Below, piece by piece: positions 23,563 to 32,075 of a DNA stretch of 64,000 nucleotides (position 1 is its first letter; each line of letters begins with the position of its first letter). Below the pieces are notes generated by a model. The model saw only the letters and a list, made by a program, of their open reading frames with translations, searched no databases and was not told the origin of the DNA. Source of the DNA: an uncultured Anaeromusa sp. (lineage in GTDB: Bacteria; Bacillota; Negativicutes; Anaeromusales; Anaeromusaceae); assembly GCF_963676855.1 (NCBI RefSeq), contig NZ_OY781460.1, positions 908,501 through 972,500 on the forward strand, given 5' to 3'. The position numbers and the translations under genes are program-made.

Positions 23563-26256
23563 TCACTGGTTTTGCTGGGGCAGGACCACGCGGATGCAGG
23601 CGCCGCCTGTAGGCATGTTCTCCGCGGTAATGTCGCCGCCGTAGGCCTGCATGAGCGAACGGACAATCGCCAGGCCCAGTCCCATGCCTTGGCCGACGGC
23701 CTTGGTGGAAACGAAAGGCTCGAAGGCGCGGGGGAGAATATCGCTTTTGAAGCCCGGGCCATTGTCGCGAACTTCCAAAATGGCATAATCGCCTTTGTGT
23801 TGAGTTTGCAGAGCGATGTGTTTGGTTGATGTTGTGTCAGCCTCTCCTAAAGCCTGCTCGGCGTTGAGCAGCAAGTTGGTGATGGCTTCTTCCAGGCGCA
23901 TGGAATCGCCGGGAACATAGCTGGCTTCCTTATCTAATTCCAATTGCAATTGAATGCCTTCTTCTAGAAGTCGTGAACGTAAATTTTCGGCGGCTGCGCG
24001 GACGGCTTCATTCAAATCACAGGAGCCTGTAGTTTTTTCAGAGCCGCTGCGTACAAAAGAGCGCATGCTTTGGATGATGCTGCTGATGCGGCGGCTTTGT
24101 TTGGAGATCTTCTCTAAGGCGTCCCAGAGTCGCTGCGTGTCAATTGGCTTGTTGTGGTGATGGAGGTAAAGCGGTCCATCGGCGGTTAACTGCAGGGCGT
24201 TAAGAGGCTGATTAATCTCATGGGTAATCGCGGCGGCCATAGTGCCGATGAGGGCCATGCGTTCCGATTGCGCCGCTCGCTGCTGGGCTTCGCAGGTTTC
24301 TTGTTCCGCTTTTCTACGAACGCTAATATCGCGAACAATGCTTAAAAGGTACTTCTTACCATCCAGAACTGCTTGGCAAGAGCGAACTTCGACGGGAAAT
24401 GCAGTGCCGTCTTTATGCTGGTGCATGGTCTCAAAAAGAATATCGGCCTCTCGGGCTGTCTGGATTTGCTCTGGCCAGTCGCCAAGAGTTTCCGGCGCGC
24501 GTAGCGTGCGGATGCTGAGACCCTGCAATTCTTCGGCCGTGTAGCCATAAGTAAGCTCAACGGCCTGATTGGCGGCGATAATAATGCCGTCCGTATCCAG
24601 CAGAAACATTTTATCGCGGGCGTTATGGAAAAACATACGGTAGGTCTCTAACGCCAGCTCCGCCTCTTTACGGGCGGTAATGTCTTGTTTGACCGCTACG
24701 AAATGAGTAATTGCGGCATCGGCGTCCCAAATTGGTGTGATGGTCATTTCTTCGTGATATAAGCTGCCGTCCTTGCGCCGGTTGACAAGCTCGCCATGCC
24801 AGGGCTGGCCAGAGGTAATGGTGCTCCAAAGATGTTGGTAAAAAGAGTCGTCCTGCAATAAGGAGCGTAAAATGCGTGGGTTTTCTCCCAAGGCTTCCGC
24901 TTCCGAATATCCGGTAAGTGCGCTGAACGCGGAGTTGAGCCAGCAAATTTTTCCTGCCGCGTCGGTAATAACGACGCTGTTGGCAGTAGTGCGCAAGGCG
25001 GAACGCAAAAGATTTGCTTCCTGGCGATGGTGGGTAAACTGCAACACATTGGTGATTTTTTGGGCGACTCGCTCCAATTCCGTTTTTAGTTCCTCATTCC
25101 AGATATAGCCTTTTTTACCGTAAATGCAAAGAACGCCATCCAAATTGTTGCCTAAAGACATGGGGACGGAGATGGCTCCTTCCAATCCGTAGTGCTTTAC
25201 TTGTTCAGTCCAGGGAGAAAAACGAGGGTCGTCACAACTGATCATCTGCGTTTTGCCGGTGCGCAGCGCTTCGCCGCTAGGTCCATGGCCTTGAGGCGTG
25301 TCATCCCAGCGAATGATCAACTTGGGTATTTCTTCGGGGTTAGTACAGGCGGCTTGGCATAGTTCGACGTTGCCATCGGCGTTCTTGGCGCCGACAAAGC
25401 TGAGGGTTAGGGAATAAATAGACAATAATTCCTCACAAACCATGCCCAAAATGCGTTTGACCGGTTGATCCTTTAAAATCGCTTGATTAATCCGATGTAG
25501 CAGCGCGGATACGGCATCTTTGCGTTGGCGGCGGGTGATGTCCCGGACGATGCTGAGATATCGGTTGCCGCTGCGGGAAATTTTCATTTCCACTGGAATA
25601 TGGGTGCCGTCTTTGCGCAAAAGCGCCCAATCAATGAGCAAGGAAGTTCCTGCCGGCAGAGGGCTGCGCAGTTCGCCTAGACGGGCAATCAATTCCGGCG
25701 GTGTCAAATCTTCCAGACGCAGGCCGAGAAGCTGTTCTTTTTCATAGTCCAGCATAGCGCACATGCGAGAATTGGCTTCTACGTAATAGCCTTGAGGATC
25801 ACTGAGGAGAATACCGCCGATTGTCTGCTCTATCAGCAAATGCCGCTGCGCTTCGCTGTGGCGCACTTGCGCCAGCAGGTGTTGTGTATGGTGTTGCTGC
25901 TGTTGGAGACGCAATAGAAGCGGCAACAGCACATGGGGGTTACAGACAGCGCTTTTAGGAACAAAATCGATAATGCCGGCGTCAATGGCTTGCTGTGGCC
26001 AGATCGTTTCGTCAGTAAGCAAAATCAAAGAGATGTACGGATGGTGCTCTTGAAAATGCTGCCATAAGGGCAAACCGCTGGCGGTGCTGAGAGAATAATC
26101 TACAAGAGCTCCATGGAAAGAAACTTCCGAAATTTTTTCCGAAAAGGATTGCTCATAAAGACAAATCTGAGGCGCATATTTGGACAGGAGGCGTTCTAGC
26201 TGTTTGCGATCTAGGGTAGTATCGGCAAGCAAAAGAAGGCGAAAATCTTCCTGCAT
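23563..26256 (-). CDS. Soluble hybrid sensor histidine kinase (REC-PAS-GAF-PAS-PAS-HisKA-HATPase)
   Basis: An 897-residue kinase with no membrane segment. An amino-terminal receiver (1-125) keeps Asp53 in LVDYSLSTASG and a Lys in FVPKSA. PAS domains are at about 145-260, 430-550 and 555-680 (each ends in a DITxR-like motif such as SIVRDITRR, AVKQDITARK, SIVRDISVRR), with a GAF-like region at 265-420. HisKA has the His in AAAITHEINQPLNALQLTAD, and the ATPase has NLLLNAEQAL, DNGPGF and GMGLGLAIV. It converges on cheB across 144 bases. No regulator gene is paired with it; the receiver could accept phosphate from the neighbouring CheA (inference). ATG 26256 has AAGAGGTG before it. Confidence 0.9.
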   Translation of the reverse strand: MQEDFRLLLLADTTLDRKQLERLLSKYAPQICLYEQSFSEKISEVSFHGALVDYSLSTASGLPLWQHFQEHHPYISLILLTDETIWPQQAIDAGIIDFVPKSAVCNPHVLLPLLLRLQQQQHHTQHLLAQVRHSEAQRHLLIEQTIGGILLSDPQGYYVEANSRMCAMLDYEKEQLLGLRLEDLTPPELIARLGELRSPLPAGTSLLIDWALLRKDGTHIPVEMKISRSGNRYLSIVRDITRRQRKDAVSALLHRINQAILKDQPVKRILGMVCEELLSIYSLTLSFVGAKNADGNVELCQAACTNPEEIPKLIIRWDDTPQGHGPSGEALRTGKTQMISCDDPRFSPWTEQVKHYGLEGAISVPMSLGNNLDGVLCIYGKKGYIWNEELKTELERVAQKITNVLQFTHHRQEANLLRSALRTTANSVVITDAAGKICWLNSAFSALTGYSEAEALGENPRILRSLLQDDSFYQHLWSTITSGQPWHGELVNRRKDGSLYHEEMTITPIWDADAAITHFVAVKQDITARKEAELALETYRMFFHNARDKMFLLDTDGIIIAANQAVELTYGYTAEELQGLSIRTLRAPETLGDWPEQIQTAREADILFETMHQHKDGTAFPVEVRSCQAVLDGKKYLLSIVRDISVRRKAEQETCEAQQRAAQSERMALIGTMAAAITHEINQPLNALQLTADGPLYLHHHNKPIDTQRLWDALEKISKQSRRISSIIQSMRSFVRSGSEKTTGSCDLNEAVRAAAENLRSRLLEEGIQLQLELDKEASYVPGDSMRLEEAITNLLLNAEQALGEADTTSTKHIALQTQHKGDYAILEVRDNGPGFKSDILPRAFEPFVSTKAVGQGMGLGLAIVRSLMQAYGGDITAENMPTGGACIRVVLPQQNQ

Positions 26257-26422
26257 GGTCAACACCTCTTTTTTAGAGTGATGCTAGTATAATTCGATAT
26301 TTATCCCATAAATCTTGCAAGAAATTAAAATTTTATAAAGAATACAAGCCTAATATATGAAAACTGCGTTTGCGAAGGCGACTTACTAATAAAAAACAGA
26401 GCCTGCTATTTAATAACGATGA

Positions 26423-26451
26423 TTGACAAATAGAAAAAATGAGAATACTAT
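26423..26451 (+). promoter_or_regulatory. Sigma-A promoter of rrf2-cydAB
   Basis: TTGACA (26423-26428), a 17-base spacer and TACTAT (26446-26451); start point near 26458. Confidence 0.85.
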
Positions 26452-26463
26452 ACAAGTAAATAG

Positions 26464-26481
26464 TACCGTACCGGTACGGTA
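26464..26481. promoter_or_regulatory. Perfect 18-bp palindrome, likely Rrf2 operator
   Basis: TACCGTACCGGTACGGTA is fully self-complementary and lies just after the predicted start point of the rrf2-cydAB promoter, a position suited to repression by the first gene product. Confidence 0.8.
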
Positions 26482-26520
26482 TTGAATAAAGAATACATAC
26501 GCTGCAAAGGAGGAAAAAGA

Positions 26521-26970
26521 ATGCATTTTACGCAGGCGACGGACTATGCTTTTCGCATTGTGCTTCACTTGGCGGCGAAACCGCCGGGAACCATTGTTAG
26601 TGGCCAGGAAATCGCCAAGCAGGAACAAGTGCCGGTGCAGTTTCTGCGCAAAGTAATGCGCTTTTTGAACCGAGCGGGACTTGTTCGTTCTCATCGTGGT
26701 GTTGAAGGCGGTTTTGTTCTGAATCGGCAGCCGGAAGGCATTTCGTTGCTGCAGGTGATTGAAGCTATGGAAGGGCCGGTGGAGCTTTCTCGCTGTCTGG
26801 TAAGCGCGGACGGCTGTAAAATCGGCTGCAGCCGTGTATGTCCGGTGCATGAAGCACTGCAGGGAGTGCAGGCGACGCTGCTGGACTCTCTGCATGGAAT
26901 TGAGTTCGCTTCTTTGGCTGCGAGGCGGCGGGAATTTCAAAAAAATGAAAGGCAGGAGGGTGAGTCATGA
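26521..26970 (+). CDS. Rrf2-family transcriptional regulator of cydAB
   Basis: A 149-residue winged-helix regulator. The HTH region is at 25-65 (GQEIAKQEQVPVQFLRKVMR, then GLVRSHRGVEGGF). It has four cysteines, Cys92, Cys99, Cys103 and Cys107 (RCLVSADGCKIGCSRVC), one more than IscR or NsrR, in the place where family members bind an iron-sulfur cluster. Sensing of oxygen, redox state or nitric oxide is thus likely but not proven. Its stop overlaps the cydA start (ATGA). ATG 26521 has AAAGGAGG before it; the perfect palindrome at 26464-26481 is its probable operator. Confidence 0.92.
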   Translation: MHFTQATDYAFRIVLHLAAKPPGTIVSGQEIAKQEQVPVQFLRKVMRFLNRAGLVRSHRGVEGGFVLNRQPEGISLLQVIEAMEGPVELSRCLVSADGCKIGCSRVCPVHEALQGVQATLLDSLHGIEFASLAARRREFQKNERQEGES

Positions 26971-28334
26971 GTGAGGTTTTATTAGCAAGATGGCAATTCG
27001 GCATTACTTCTACGTATCATTTTCTGTTTGTACCTTTAACCTTGGGCTTGTCGGTGCTGCTGGCCTGGATGGAATGGCAGTGGGTGCGTACAGGGCGCAG
27101 CGAGTACAAGCGGATGACGCAGTTTTGGGGCAAGCTATTTTTGGTCAATTTTTCCGTTGGCGTGGTGACTGGCATTGTGCAGGAGTTCCACTTCGGTATG
27201 AACTGGGCGGAATATTCCCGCTTTATGGGGGATATTTTCGGCGCCCCCTTGGCGATGGAGGCGTTATCCGCCTTCTTTGTGGAATCTACGTTTTTAGGCT
27301 TGTGGATTTTCGGCTGGGACCGCTTGTCGCCGAAGGTGCACGCGATATGCATCACCTTAGTGGCTTTTGCGAGCAATCTATCGGCTTTCTGGATTCTAGT
27401 CGCCAACTCGTTTATGCAGCATCCTGTTGGCTATGCCTTGCAGAATGGCCGAGCGGAAATGGTCGATTTCGGCGCGCTGTTGCTGAATCCCTATGTATGG
27501 AAACAGTTTCCCCATACGGTGCTGTCCGGCTTGACTACGGGCGGCGCATTCTTGGTAGCGGTGAGTGCCTGGTATTTGCTGCGTAACCGGCATCTGGAAA
27601 TCTTCCGTCCTTCTTTTAAACTAGGGACGGTAGTGCTTTTAGCAGGCTCTCTGGCGGTTATGGGCACCGGGCATGTGCAGACTCAGTATATGGGACAAGT
27701 GCAGCCCATGAAGCTAGCGGCGGTAGAAGCGCTGTGGGAGTCCGCTGATCCGGCTCCTTTCGCGATTGCGGTGATTCCGGATGAGAAAAATCAACGCAAT
27801 ACCATGGAAGTGGGCGTGCCCGGCATGTTGACGCTGCTGGCGTACGACTCGTTCCAAGGGGAAGTCAAAGGCATTAAAGATTTGCAGCGCGAAGCGGAGC
27901 AAAAATACGGGCCTGGCAATTATATTCCACAGGTTACGCCGCTCTTTTTTGCTTTTCGCTTTATGGCCGGTGCCGGTGTAGCTATGATGGCGCTGGGGGT
28001 ATTGGGCTTATGGCTGTATCGTAAAGAAGCACTGGAATCGTCGCGACTGTATTTGAAATTAGCAATGCTAGGCATGCTGTTGCCATATGTAGCAAATTCC
28101 TGCGGTTGGTTTGTAGCGGAAGCGGGGCGGCAGCCATGGCTTGTTATCGGTTTGCAAAAAGTAGCTGACGGAGTGTCTACGAATGTGACCTCTACGGAAA
28201 TTTGGTTGTCCTTGTTTGGCTTTACGGTGATTTACGGCCTTTTGGCGGCTGCGGCAGTTTATTTGGTCTTTAAATTCATCAAAAAAGGCCCCGATGAAGA
28301 AGGGCGGACAGAGGAGGCGACGGTATGGAACTGA
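26967..28334 (+). CDS. cydA: Cytochrome bd quinol oxidase subunit I
   Basis: CydA carries the quinol site and hemes b558, b595 and d, reducing oxygen to water with quinol; in anaerobes it protects against oxygen. 455 residues, nine predicted helices. Visible are the amino-terminal heme region (RWQFGITSTYHFLFVPLTLG), GIVQEFHFGMNW, the family glutamate in ALSAFFVESTFLGLWIFGWDR, and ANSFMQHPVGY. The quinol loop is of the short type, as in most Firmicutes. It overlaps rrf2 by four bases and cydB by ten, so all three are one transcript. Confidence 0.96.
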   Translation: MSEVLLARWQFGITSTYHFLFVPLTLGLSVLLAWMEWQWVRTGRSEYKRMTQFWGKLFLVNFSVGVVTGIVQEFHFGMNWAEYSRFMGDIFGAPLAMEALSAFFVESTFLGLWIFGWDRLSPKVHAICITLVAFASNLSAFWILVANSFMQHPVGYALQNGRAEMVDFGALLLNPYVWKQFPHTVLSGLTTGGAFLVAVSAWYLLRNRHLEIFRPSFKLGTVVLLAGSLAVMGTGHVQTQYMGQVQPMKLAAVEALWESADPAPFAIAVIPDEKNQRNTMEVGVPGMLTLLAYDSFQGEVKGIKDLQREAEQKYGPGNYIPQVTPLFFAFRFMAGAGVAMMALGVLGLWLYRKEALESSRLYLKLAMLGMLLPYVANSCGWFVAEAGRQPWLVIGLQKVADGVSTNVTSTEIWLSLFGFTVIYGLLAAAAVYLVFKFIKKGPDEEGRTEEATVWN

Positions 28335-29332
28335 CAACTCTTTGGTTCATTCTGGTGGCGGTGCTTTTCACAGGCTTCTTCTTTCTGGAAGGATTTGATT
28401 ATGGTGTAGGGATGCTGCTGCCTTTCTTGGGGAAAAATGATGCAGAGCGTCGCGTGATTATCAACACCATTGGTCCTGTTTGGGATGGCAATGAGGTGTG
28501 GATGATTACTGCTGGCGGCGCGATGTTTGCGGCGTTTCCACATATGTATGCTACCTTGTTCAGTGGCTTTTATATGGCTCTTTTTCTAATGCTCATGGCG
28601 CTCATCGCCAGAGGTGTGGCATTTGAATTTCGCAGCAAGGACGAGAGGCCTGCTTGGCGTGCGACTTGGGATTGGGCCATTTTCTGCGGCAGCGCCATTC
28701 CGGCGTTGCTCTGGGGCGTAGCGGTGACTAATTTGATCCAAGGCGTGCCTTTGAATGCGAAAATGCAGTATGTAGGCACTTTCTTTGATCTTCTCAGTCC
28801 CTACACGTTGGTAGGCGGCGCGGCGTTCCTGTTGGTTTTCCTTTACCATGGCGCGCTGTTTTTGACGCTGAAAACCGATGGGGAAATGATTGAACGTGCT
28901 CGCGGCGCGGCGTTGAAGAGCGGTTTGCTGGCGGCGGTGGTGTATTTGGCTTGTGTCGGCATGACCTACACCAATACTGATTTGTTCCGCAGCTCTCTGG
29001 GGGCGGCAGGACTGATTTTGGCGGTGCTTACCTTTGTGACTTCCTATGTCCTGACGTTGCGCAGCCGCTTTGGCTGGGCCTTCGTGATGAGCTCTTTGGC
29101 TATCGTTTTTACGACGGCTGGCTTTTTCGGGGGGCTTTTCCCGCGGTTGATGGTTTCTAGCTTAAATCCAGAGTGGAGTATTACCATTACCAAGGCGGCT
29201 TCGACACCGTATACCTTGAAGATTATGACGGTTGTGGCGCTGACCTTGGTGCCTATCGTGCTGGTTTATCAGGCGTGGACGTATTGGGTGTTTCGTAAGC
29301 GGGTCAAAGTGGATGACCATTTAGAATACTAA
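28325..29332 (+). CDS. cydB: Cytochrome bd quinol oxidase subunit II
   Basis: CydB is the second membrane subunit of the bd oxidase, required for assembly of the heme core. 335 residues with about eight helices. The amino end shows GFFFLEGFDYGVGMLLPFLG and GPVWDGNEVWMITAGGAMFAAFP, both diagnostic. The start overlaps the cydA end by ten bases with an AGAGGAGG site inside cydA. No cydDC heme/cysteine exporter genes follow; a terminator at 29384-29426 ends the unit. Confidence 0.96.
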   Translation: MELTTLWFILVAVLFTGFFFLEGFDYGVGMLLPFLGKNDAERRVIINTIGPVWDGNEVWMITAGGAMFAAFPHMYATLFSGFYMALFLMLMALIARGVAFEFRSKDERPAWRATWDWAIFCGSAIPALLWGVAVTNLIQGVPLNAKMQYVGTFFDLLSPYTLVGGAAFLLVFLYHGALFLTLKTDGEMIERARGAALKSGLLAAVVYLACVGMTYTNTDLFRSSLGAAGLILAVLTFVTSYVLTLRSRFGWAFVMSSLAIVFTTAGFFGGLFPRLMVSSLNPEWSITITKAASTPYTLKIMTVVALTLVPIVLVYQAWTYWVFRKRVKVDDHLEY

Positions 29333-29675
29333 AATTAAGGCGACCACAGTTTGCGAAGGCTGATAATAAAAAACGCAATGTCACAGAGCGCAATAGCGAT
29401 ATATATCGCTGTTGCGCTTCTTTTTAGAAGAACATAGCCGCCGCTGTTCTGGTTCCCCCATTCGTACCTCTCTAGTTTTTATTAGTGAATATACAAAGAA
29501 TGGAAGGAAAATTCAAAAAAATAGCGTATTCTCATAAGAGAAACATAATCTTCTAATTTTCATAAAATATCTAGTGATACTAAGCCTTTATAATGGCGGC
29601 AAAGCTTGAAGAACGCCGGCTGGTGCGGGATCTTAGCTGAGTGGCGAAAAGATGCTGAGACGAGTAGGTGAGAGT
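29333..29675. other. Gene-free stretch between cydB and the GGDEF gene
   Basis: Beside the cydB terminator the gap is AT-rich up to 29590, where TATAAT occurs, then holds a GC-rich leader of about 55 bases with the weak stems ACTAAG/CTTAG and GGCG/CGCC. I compared it with the c-di-GMP-I riboswitch pattern and found no match. Confidence 0.5.
29384..29426 (+). terminator. Intrinsic terminator after cydB
   Basis: GAGCGCAATAGCGAT pairs with ATCGCTGTTGCGCTTC (one mismatch), followed by TTTTT. Confidence 0.85.
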
Positions 29676-31826
29676 ATGCGCATTGGCACAAAGATTGCCT
29701 TTTCTCAACTGGTGATGGGAGCGTTGATTGTAGCTGCCATGTATATGGCGGCTTATTGGGTGTGGGCGCCGGAATATGAACGCTGGGAAGAGAGGCAGGC
29801 GGCAGATAAGGAGAAATGGACCCAGCATTTATGGGCGGCGGAGGAGAAGCGTTTGGCTCTTACGGTGGCAGACTGGGCGCCGTGGGATGAGCTGTATGAT
29901 TTTGCCCAGCAGCCGTCGGAACGGAAATTTGCGCGGGACAATCTGAGCGATGACGCTATGAGCAATTTGCGCGTAGACTGGGTGCTGATTTTAGATCCGG
30001 CGTACAAGATTTGTTATAGTCGCTCACTGTTGGGAGAATGGGAAGAAAAAGAGTTGTTGCGCTTTGAAGCAGATTGGCAAAGACAGCTGGCAAACTCCCC
30101 TGAGCTACAGGAACAATTGCGCCAAGGAGAGAACGTTAAAGGTTTGGCCATCTTAAATGGTCGACCGGTACTGGTAGCGGCTCAGCAAATTTTGCACAGC
30201 GACAAACGCGGTCCTAGTGTTGGCTTTTTAGTGATGATCCAGTTGGTGGATGCTGATTTGCTGAAGGAGTTTTCACAGATGCTGCAGGCTTCGCTGGTTT
30301 TGGAACAAGAGGAGGAGCTGCAGGCGCGCTATGGGCAGGCGGTGGGGACTTGGTCTGAAGAGAAAGACGAAAAGCTAATTCGGGCGTATTGGCCGCTGGG
30401 GGATATTTTCGGCCAGAAGGGGATTTTGCTGCGGTTGGATCTGCCACGGTATTTATACCAAGAGATGCAACACCAATATCAGTACTTCTTTATGCTGAGT
30501 ATTGCAGTGCTAATTATGTCTTTGTTTGTTTCTGTTTATGGGTTGGATGTGCTATTGACCCGGCGGCTTAGGCGGTTGGGGGATTTTTTGGCGGATATTC
30601 GCAATGTTGGAACAGGAGAACGCCCTAAACTTCCTAGTGGTGGTAATGACGAGCTGGCCCGGATTGCAAGAAAAATAGAAGAAATGCTGGCGCGGTTGCG
30701 CGAAGATCATTTTCAGATTGATACACTGAACCAAGCCTTGCAAGGAGAATTAAAGGAGCGTCAAAAAGCCGAAGAACTGATGCAGTACCATTGCTGGCAT
30801 GATGCTCTGACAGGGCTCTATAACCGTACGTTTTTGGAAATGGTGCTAAATAAATATGCCCAAAGCGGTGTAAAAGGGTTTGGCATAATTTGTGGCGATT
30901 TGGATGGCTTGAAGATTGTCAATGATACCCTCGGCCATGAAGCCGGTGATACGCTCTTGCGGCGTACGGCAGACTTATTTAGGGAGATTTTGCCGGAGAC
31001 GGCCATCACCGTACGGACTGGCGGCGATGAATTTGTTTCGTTGTTGGTCGATATCCAGGAAGAGGAGCTGTGGAATTGGTACCAGCAACTGCAAACGGAA
31101 GCGCAAAAGCAGGACGGCGGTCAAATGCCGCTGCAGATTTCCTTTGGCTGCCGGTATCAAGCTTGCTGTGTGCCTGGCGGCGATGAACTGCACAATGTAC
31201 TGCGTGAAGCGGACGATTCTATGTACAGGCAGAAGAATTTCCGCAAGCAAAGCACGCGGAGCGTAGTCATTCAAGCGTTGCTAAAAATGATTGAGCTTCA
31301 CGAATCTGTAACCAACGGACATTCGCAGCGGTTAAAGGCGTTGGCGGAAAAGCTGGCAAGGGAAATGGCGCTGGAAGAAGAAGCTATTGAGAAGGTAGTT
31401 CTGCTGGCGCAGTTTCGTGAAATAGGGCGTATCGGCTTGCCGGAACCGTTGTTGACCAAAGAAGAGCCGTTGACCGAAGCAGAGCGACAAGAAATACAGC
31501 GGCATGCGGAGATTGGCTATCGGATTGCGCTGGTGATTCCGGAACTAGAGGGGATTGCCGAGCTCATTCGTACGCATCATGAATGGTGGAACGGTAAAGG
31601 CTATCCCAGGGGGCTCAAGGGTGAGGAGATTCCGCTGGAAAGCCGGATTGTGGCCATTGTTGACGCTTATGATGCCATGACAAACTATAGCGTCTACCGC
31701 GAAGCGCAGGAAGAAGAGCAGGTGGAGTTGGAATTGCGCCGCGGCAGAGGCCTGCAGTTTGATCCGGAGCTGCTAGAGGTGTTCTTGGAAAAAATGCTGG
31801 GGGAGGAAAAACAGCCCCAGGAATGA
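29676..31826 (+). CDS. Membrane GGDEF protein with degenerate HD-GYP domain
   Basis: A protein of about 716 residues. Order: helix 1 (5-30), CHASE4-like periplasmic domain (35-260, ADWAPWDELYDFAQ), helix 2 (about 270-292), HAMP (295-350), GGDEF domain (375-530) with an intact RTGGDEF active site, and an HD-GYP-like domain (535-705). Canonical HDIGKIGIPD is replaced by FREIGRIGLPE, so the metal-binding His-Asp pair is gone, while HHEWWNGKGYP and VDAYDAM remain. It should make c-di-GMP, with the distal domain probably a sensor or inactive. ATG 29676 has AGGTGA before it; ATG 29652 is possible but lacks a site. Confidence 0.88.
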   Translation: MRIGTKIAFSQLVMGALIVAAMYMAAYWVWAPEYERWEERQAADKEKWTQHLWAAEEKRLALTVADWAPWDELYDFAQQPSERKFARDNLSDDAMSNLRVDWVLILDPAYKICYSRSLLGEWEEKELLRFEADWQRQLANSPELQEQLRQGENVKGLAILNGRPVLVAAQQILHSDKRGPSVGFLVMIQLVDADLLKEFSQMLQASLVLEQEEELQARYGQAVGTWSEEKDEKLIRAYWPLGDIFGQKGILLRLDLPRYLYQEMQHQYQYFFMLSIAVLIMSLFVSVYGLDVLLTRRLRRLGDFLADIRNVGTGERPKLPSGGNDELARIARKIEEMLARLREDHFQIDTLNQALQGELKERQKAEELMQYHCWHDALTGLYNRTFLEMVLNKYAQSGVKGFGIICGDLDGLKIVNDTLGHEAGDTLLRRTADLFREILPETAITVRTGGDEFVSLLVDIQEEELWNWYQQLQTEAQKQDGGQMPLQISFGCRYQACCVPGGDELHNVLREADDSMYRQKNFRKQSTRSVVIQALLKMIELHESVTNGHSQRLKALAEKLAREMALEEEAIEKVVLLAQFREIGRIGLPEPLLTKEEPLTEAERQEIQRHAEIGYRIALVIPELEGIAELIRTHHEWWNGKGYPRGLKGEEIPLESRIVAIVDAYDAMTNYSVYREAQEEEQVELELRRGRGLQFDPELLEVFLEKMLGEEKQPQE

Positions 31827-31842
31827 ACAGGCTTCTCTTATT

Positions 31843-31869
31843 AAAAAAGACCGCGTAGCGGTCTTTTTT
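31843..31869 (+). terminator. Intrinsic terminator after the GGDEF gene
   Basis: AAAAAAGACCGC-GTA-GCGGTCTTTTTT, perfect stem and bidirectional in form. Confidence 0.9.
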
Positions 31870-31920
31870 GCTATACAAAAATTTATAAGGTTTAACAGAT
31901 GAAAAACCTAGGGTTATTAA

Positions 31921-32031
31921 GGGCTAGGAGCTTCTGTATAAACGGCGGCATATTTCTCCGTCGCCTCCTGTTTTTACGTCCTGCGGACCGTCTTGCTCCC
32001 AAAAGTCTCAAATACAATCACGGCCACCGTA
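31921..32031. repeat. Dispersed intergenic repeat R1, copy 2
   Basis: It shares GCTTCTGTATAAACGGCGGC at the left and the block CTGCGGACCGTCTTGCTC at 31981 with the copy at 4531-4682. It is shorter in the middle and lies downstream of the GGDEF gene terminator. Confidence 0.75.
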
Positions 32032-32043
32032 GTTTCATTCGAA

Positions 32044-32070
32044 CCCTCATTATACTCCTGTTAAAATATC
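32044..32070 (-). repeat. Dispersed intergenic repeat R3, copy next to R1
   Basis: The minus strand reads TTAACAGGAGTATAATGAGG, matching the family core at 9050-9095. Here it directly follows an R1 copy. Confidence 0.45.
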
Positions 32071-32075
32071 GTACA

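Noticed and set aside
29560..29675. GC-rich leader of the GGDEF gene as a c-di-GMP riboswitch
   Set aside because: The conserved core of GEMM-I (GGCAAACC and GACGCAAAGCC blocks in order) is not present; only weak stems are seen.
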